Shown here in pieces: positions 60,101 through 64,000 of a stretch of DNA of 64,000 nt. Source of the DNA: Batillaria attramentaria (Eukaryota > Mollusca > Gastropoda > Batillariidae); the NCBI GenBank assembly GCA_018292915.2, contig JACVVK020000338.1, positions 152,501 through 216,500 of the forward strand. Reading direction: 5' to 3'. Numbering within the stretch: the first letter of the stretch is position 1; every line of letters starts with the position of its first letter. Below the pieces are notes generated by a model. The model was not told the origin of the DNA. It saw nothing but the letters and a program-made list of their open reading frames with translations, and ran no database searches. The translations under genes were made by a program, and so were the position numbers.

Positions 60101-62913
60101 AACGGTGGGCTTGTCAAACTGTTCTCGCAATTAATAATAGAAAACCGAGTCGATGACTTCCCCTGGTCTGCAGAAAAACAACCAACCAACCAACCCCCCC
60201 CCCCACCACACACACACACACACACACACAGAGTGTAGGTCGTGACACATATGTCGCACACCTGAACGTAATCCGTTGATGACTGAATTAGGGTTCCTGC
60301 GTACCCAGATTGGATTTAGCGTGCGGGGGACTTGCATTATATCCGCTGTACCGAAACTAATCTGTTAGTGACCAAGTTGTCCTTAATCTCATAAACTGCG
60401 TAGTACGAAAGAGTTCGTGTGCAACGACAGGTCAGAAATCCAGACTGAATGATCTCACTTCAGACTTACTTCAGCGCTTGGTTACTACGGTACACATTCC
60501 GGCGCAGAATTTTACTTGACGCTGAATTTTCCTCTTCAAGTTTTGTTTCTTCGTCAAGTTTTGCGTAATACCGGGGGGGGGGGGGGACGGATTTAAAGTA
60601 CCAGAACGGAGTTCTTATTGCCTGAAAATGCTGTATTTTGAGAGTCCAACTGAGATGCTCTCTCAGTGACGCGGTCCGCGTCTGCGGCAATTTGGGACGA
60701 TGGTTTTACTACTTCTAAACAATAATATTGTTGGGGTACGCGTGCCTCAGCACAACAAAGTGAAGTTTCCGTATTGGTGCAGGCATTTTCAATCAGAATG
60801 ACTGATCAGCTTCTGTCTTCGTAGCTCTGTGGTAGAATCAGTGTAAACAAAAGCAAAACCGAACGGCCCATCACTTGTTGGCACCATGGGCTGCGGGCCG
60901 TCAAGAGCAAACAGCGCCAACAACCACAACCAGGCAAGTCTCTTGTGTTAAATAATCGTGTGAATTGCACATGCATCTTACCTGGTTTATAACTGTAATA
61001 AGTGTTCTTGAGTGGTGCATATTTCACCCTTGTATAAAATCGTGTATTTATAGTAGAGGCCGGACTTAATACGCTTTTCTTGCCTCAGACGCTGAGCCTT
61101 CCTGGCTGTTTCATTGCAACGTACCGCCTGCAGCCTCACCACGAGTATTCGCAACGTCATGCTGTGTACGTTGAGGACATCAAGAAAGTGGAGGGATTGC
61201 CGGCCCCACATCCATCGCCCGCTTCCAAGGATGACATCTTTGATATCAGATTGTACAAAGACATCGACAGAAGAGCAGACAGGGTAATTCTTCATCTGCA
61301 TGAATGTGTTTTTCTGTCACACTATAACTGGCTTTTCCCGACGCATAGGAGACGTTTGCAAATGTTTCTTGTTACTCATCCGTCTGATGAACTGTGCCAG
61401 TCCTCCGTGTTAACTGGAGGTTGGTGAAGAAAACAGCCACACTGATGCCTTGTGTACTGGCTTTGAATTACAGACCGATACACTTATCTCAAACACACTA
61501 AGTCGAACTTCGGATAAGTCGATGCAACAAATTTTCCCGGCCAAACGTTTTCTTTGTATGATTAAATTTTCCACGGATACGTCGAACAAGTGCTCCAAAA
61601 CGGATGTCAAACTTCGGTTATCTCAAACAATTTTCCATTGATTTTCGCTTCGGATAATTCGAAGCTGTCACGAGCATTGGGAGATTTTTCCCCATCTGAT
61701 GCGTAACGGCACAGAAGTATTACATTTTCAGTATAGTTATGGTTTAAACACGTTTCAAGTCATTTGTCCCGCCCGCCTAAGAGCGCAAACTTACTTGACA
61801 CATTCGACTTGGGAATTCTACTACTCCCCGGCGTGTAGCCTCGGTAGCGCAGATAAGTGATCGGTTAGTACAGTAATTCTTATCTCCCACCGACCCAGTA
61901 TGTGTGCTATCGAGAATACACTCTAGGGAGTGGGAGAGTGCTCACCTCTTGCCTCGTCTTTGTACCCAAAAGTACAGATATTGCAATTAAGTGACAGTCA
62001 GGCGAGATGCACGTGCTCACAAGAGACGTCACTGACCAACAGTCATGAAAAGGCCATGGAAGGCACGTGTTTCGCCTGAGGTTACTGAGGATACGATGCA
62101 GGTTAACAAAAAAGACACGTCTGATGTAACATATGTTTGAACTCAACTTTTTTTCCCAGACGTTTCAAATGCGATTGGGGGGGGGGGGTGGAGGAGAAGT
62201 GACTCGACACAAATATTAATTTTGACAGCTAATTAGTGAGCCACACAGAGTTTACCGTGGTTGAAGGCAAATTGTGTCTTGACGCCCACTCTCGATAAGA
62301 AGTGCATATTATACACTTCAGTTGGTTCCTGGAATGCTCGGATCACAACAACAACAACAACAGAGTACCCCCTTTTCAAACACTGCTTCTTGTTTCAGGC
62401 ACCAGCCAAGATGCTGAAGGAACCATATTCGGTCCTTGTCAGCTATCTGACGGCTGGCTGTAAGGATGACCTGGGAAGAATACGCGCCATCTACCGGTGG
62501 GTGACCGCACAACGCATCGTGCCACCTAAAATGCCGGACCCCACCGTGATATGGCGCACCAGATATGGCGCATTAAGAACAGGAAGGGCAACTACGCCCA
62601 ACTTGTCAGCATTCTCTGCAGGTATCATGATCCCCTGGCTCCAGTAAGGAGGGGGGGAGGGGAGTAGCCAGTTTAACGTAAGCCTGTTAGGTAAGTCATC
62701 TAGACGGAGTGAGTCTGTTTACCATTTACTTGCGGTTGTACTGAACTGGGCCCACCTTCGTGGTTTTCATGATGCGAAGTTTTATCGTACAGAATTATCC
62801 TGTTACAGCGTCACCCACACATACTCTTAGTTTGGTTTCGTTCAGCTAGGCTTAGTTTGGTCGTCCATAAAGAGACCCATTCATTCAGTTAGAGATAACT
62901 TTATATCATGTTG

Positions 62914-62971
<58 letters not shown>

Positions 62972-64000
62972 AATGGTCAACATCCCATGCGTAATCATCC
63001 ATGGGGTGCTGAAGGGGTCGACGTACGATGTGGGTCAGAAACTAGACGAAAAAGCACACTATGGCGAGTGGAACGCTGTGCTCATTCAGCACCAGTGGCG
63101 ACTCCTCAATGCCTACTGGGGCGCGTGTGCAATTGGCAGTGAGGGAGGGGACGACTGGATGGAAATTGATGGCGGTGGTCAGTATGCCGTTCTTCTCAAA
63201 ACCATCCATTTACTAAGAGAGAGAGAGAGAGATTTCTTACAGTCGTTTTTTTAACGACAGGTGAAGACGAAAGCGAGGAAAAAACGGAGGGGAAGAATAC
63301 ACGAGAATACGTGTACGTGTGTGACGAAAACTACTTCCTGACCGATCCCCGCCAGCTCATCTCCACCCACTACCCGGCCCGTAAGGAGTGGCAGCTGCTG
63401 AACGAACCCATTACTCTGACACAGTTTGAGAGGATGGCCTTTCTCAAAGACCGTTTCTTCAACCTTGGCATGTCGGTCGTGTCGCATCCAGAGTGTGTAC
63501 TGCACTCTCAGTCCGGGGAGGTAGAGCTGACTTTCGGGTTGCCGGAGGACGACTGGGTGTTTCTCAAGTTCTATTATCTCCTCTTCAGACAGGAGAGTCA
63601 GGCGGAGCAGGGCATGAAGCCAACATACGACAGGTACGTGTTCATGCACAGGCCCAAGAACACGGAGCTCAGTGTACGGATCCGTTCTCCCATTGCCGGC
63701 ACCTTCCGCCTCGAGCTGGTCGGCAGGGCTAGGGACATTCGTATCAACGATCCAAACTATGACTATGACTGGGTGACTCTCTATAAAATCAGATTTCACA
63801 AAGCCAAGGATCGGTGTCAACCGTTCCCTGACATGCCCGCCCTTGGGTGGGGCCCAACACCTCACACGCTGGAGATGGGTCTCAAGTCTCTCACGCACCA
63901 CTCAGGGGAAGTTCGAGCTAGCCAGCGTGGAGAAACAGAGATCGCCTTTTCCATCAACGATTCCGCCAGGCTGGCGAAACCTGCCTTCTTCGGGCGCTTG
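57143..64000 (+). CDS. Kyphoscoliosis-peptidase-like (transglutaminase-like) protein, 5' part, frame broken
   Basis: The exons are one of two first exons (57143-57175 or 60886-60933), then 61089-61283, 62399-62621, 62972-63177, and 63261 to beyond the window. Introns are GT-AG except for the GC donor after 60933. Family landmarks: a 65-residue lead exon; SVLVSYLTAGCKDDLGRIRA then IYRWVTAQRIVPPK; RIKNRKGNYAQLVSILCR; VNIPCVIIHGVLKGSTYDVG; EKAHYGEWNAVL; QWRLLNAYWGA. The 3' exon encodes the KY/hillarin C-terminal region (YFLTDPRQLISTHYP, EWQLLN). These proteins act at the muscle Z-disc or cytoskeleton. The transglutaminase Cys/His/Asp positions look replaced, so it is probably a pseudoenzyme. Exon 62399-62621 is out of frame by the extra base equivalent of a 14-bp near-repeat (62548-62575). 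Open to the window edge. Confidence 0.85.
58110..59530 (-). mobile_element. Rearranged LINE (non-LTR retrotransposon) fragments
   Basis: Minus-strand pieces of a reverse-transcriptase ORF. 59527-59360 reads YKYLGIYLSTR and ARIGVISILRALWYLGDRSP, and shifts frame into 59387-58990 with ILLYGSEIWG and YGECGRYPLYI (RT thumb region). 58990-58560 then gives the pre-RT linker (DWREFWN, then RAVRRLKKNDKSGGPDGVAG), and 58305-58117 gives the RT palm piece IDFQKAFGFVSR. The thumb piece lies 5' of the palm piece, so the order is not that of one intact element. At least two copies or segments have been joined. Frames are broken. The clade is uncertain, CR1/Jockey-like by general look. It lies inside the first intron of the KY-like gene, antisense. 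Confidence 0.8.
59606..59670. repeat. 28-bp inverted repeat, hairpin
   Basis: The arms 59606-59633 and 59643-59670 are reverse complements with one mismatch, around a 9-base loop (ttttgtttt). The arms contain AGATCTTCTTGTAGCCTG. Confidence 0.95.
59771..59863 (-). mobile_element. SINE family A, head-truncated
   Basis: The minus strand shows 'gccaaatatttgtgctggct', 'ccccgtctttgatatcaccc', and the 'gtggtgaaaaagggcgttaa' tail. The tRNA-like head is missing and GA tracts flank both sides. Confidence 0.85.
59957..60004 (-). mobile_element. SINE family A tail fragment
   Basis: The reverse complement gives 'tacgtggtagaaaaggacgt' then 'taaacacccaaacaccc'. Only the 3' domain is present. Confidence 0.8.
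60886..60933 (+). CDS. Candidate first coding exon b of the KY-like gene (Met-Gly-Cys start)
   Basis: An ATG in a near-ideal context (gcaccATGG) starts 16 codons, MGCGPSRANSANNHNQ. The exon ends CAG|gcaagt, a typical GC-type donor, in phase 0. It can splice to the acceptor at 61088/61089 only 155 bp downstream. Gly2 plus Cys3 is the classic dual N-myristoylation/S-palmitoylation start. It is an alternative to the exon at 57143. Confidence 0.6.
62917..62968. repeat. (TG)n tract forming the end of an intron
   Basis: An approximately 52-bp GT/TG run ends directly in the acceptor CAG at 62969-62971 of the KY-like exon 62972-63177. Confidence 0.97.

Overview
The window is a piece of an animal genome. 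Split genes have GT-AG introns, CA/GT and CT/GA microsatellites are long and frequent, and tRNA-headed SINEs, a Tc1-like transposon and LINE fragments are interspersed. The protein types and repeat style suggest a mollusc, most likely a marine gastropod. That placement is an inference from general appearance, not from a marker gene.

Layout. 1-26 kb is mostly repeats with weak exon candidates: a signal-peptide exon on the minus strand (8097-8225), a decayed WW-domain locus with a tandemly duplicated exon (16.3-18.4 kb, plus strand), and a possible first exon at 23985. 26.8-33.5 kb (plus) holds a very large, almost intronless gene for a disordered Ser-rich protein of about 2000 residues, with CxxC clusters and a membrane segment near its C-terminus; I do not recognise its family. 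43.4-51.5 kb (minus) holds a complete seven-exon gene whose exons join in frame into a 447-residue C-type lectin receptor: signal peptide, one CTLD, Thr-rich stalk, one TM segment, and a tyrosine-rich cytoplasmic tail. 57.1-64 kb (plus) holds the 5' part of a kyphoscoliosis-peptidase-like (transglutaminase-like) gene that runs off the window. It has two candidate first exons, both starting Met-Gly, and one coding exon whose frame is broken.

Mobile DNA. The dominant repeat is a roughly 1.3-1.7 kb non-autonomous family (named here HINE-like). Each full copy has a palindromic left end, an internal GT tract, a roughly 183-bp tandem core and a small hairpin near the right end. There are five full-length or near-full copies (A, C, D, F, G), one truncated and interrupted copy (B), and at least two fragments. 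Three copies carry the same embedded tRNA-SINE. A second family is foldback/MULE-like: the best copy (51687-53265) has two 480-bp, almost identical inverted arms and a 9-bp flanking duplication, and it sits 200 bp upstream of the lectin start codon. A diverged relative lies next to it at 53.5-54.3 kb. The lectin introns also hold a 1638-bp Tc1-like element and a SINE; the first intron of the KY-like gene holds rearranged LINE pieces and a 28-bp-arm hairpin.

The three best-supported genes look functionally unrelated: an immune-type lectin receptor, a muscle/cytoskeleton-type pseudo-transglutaminase and an unknown giant protein. No operon or gene-cluster logic applies. The most unusual material is the mobile DNA and its contacts with gene structure: splice sites placed directly against microsatellites, a promoter-proximal foldback, and a SINE travelling inside another element.
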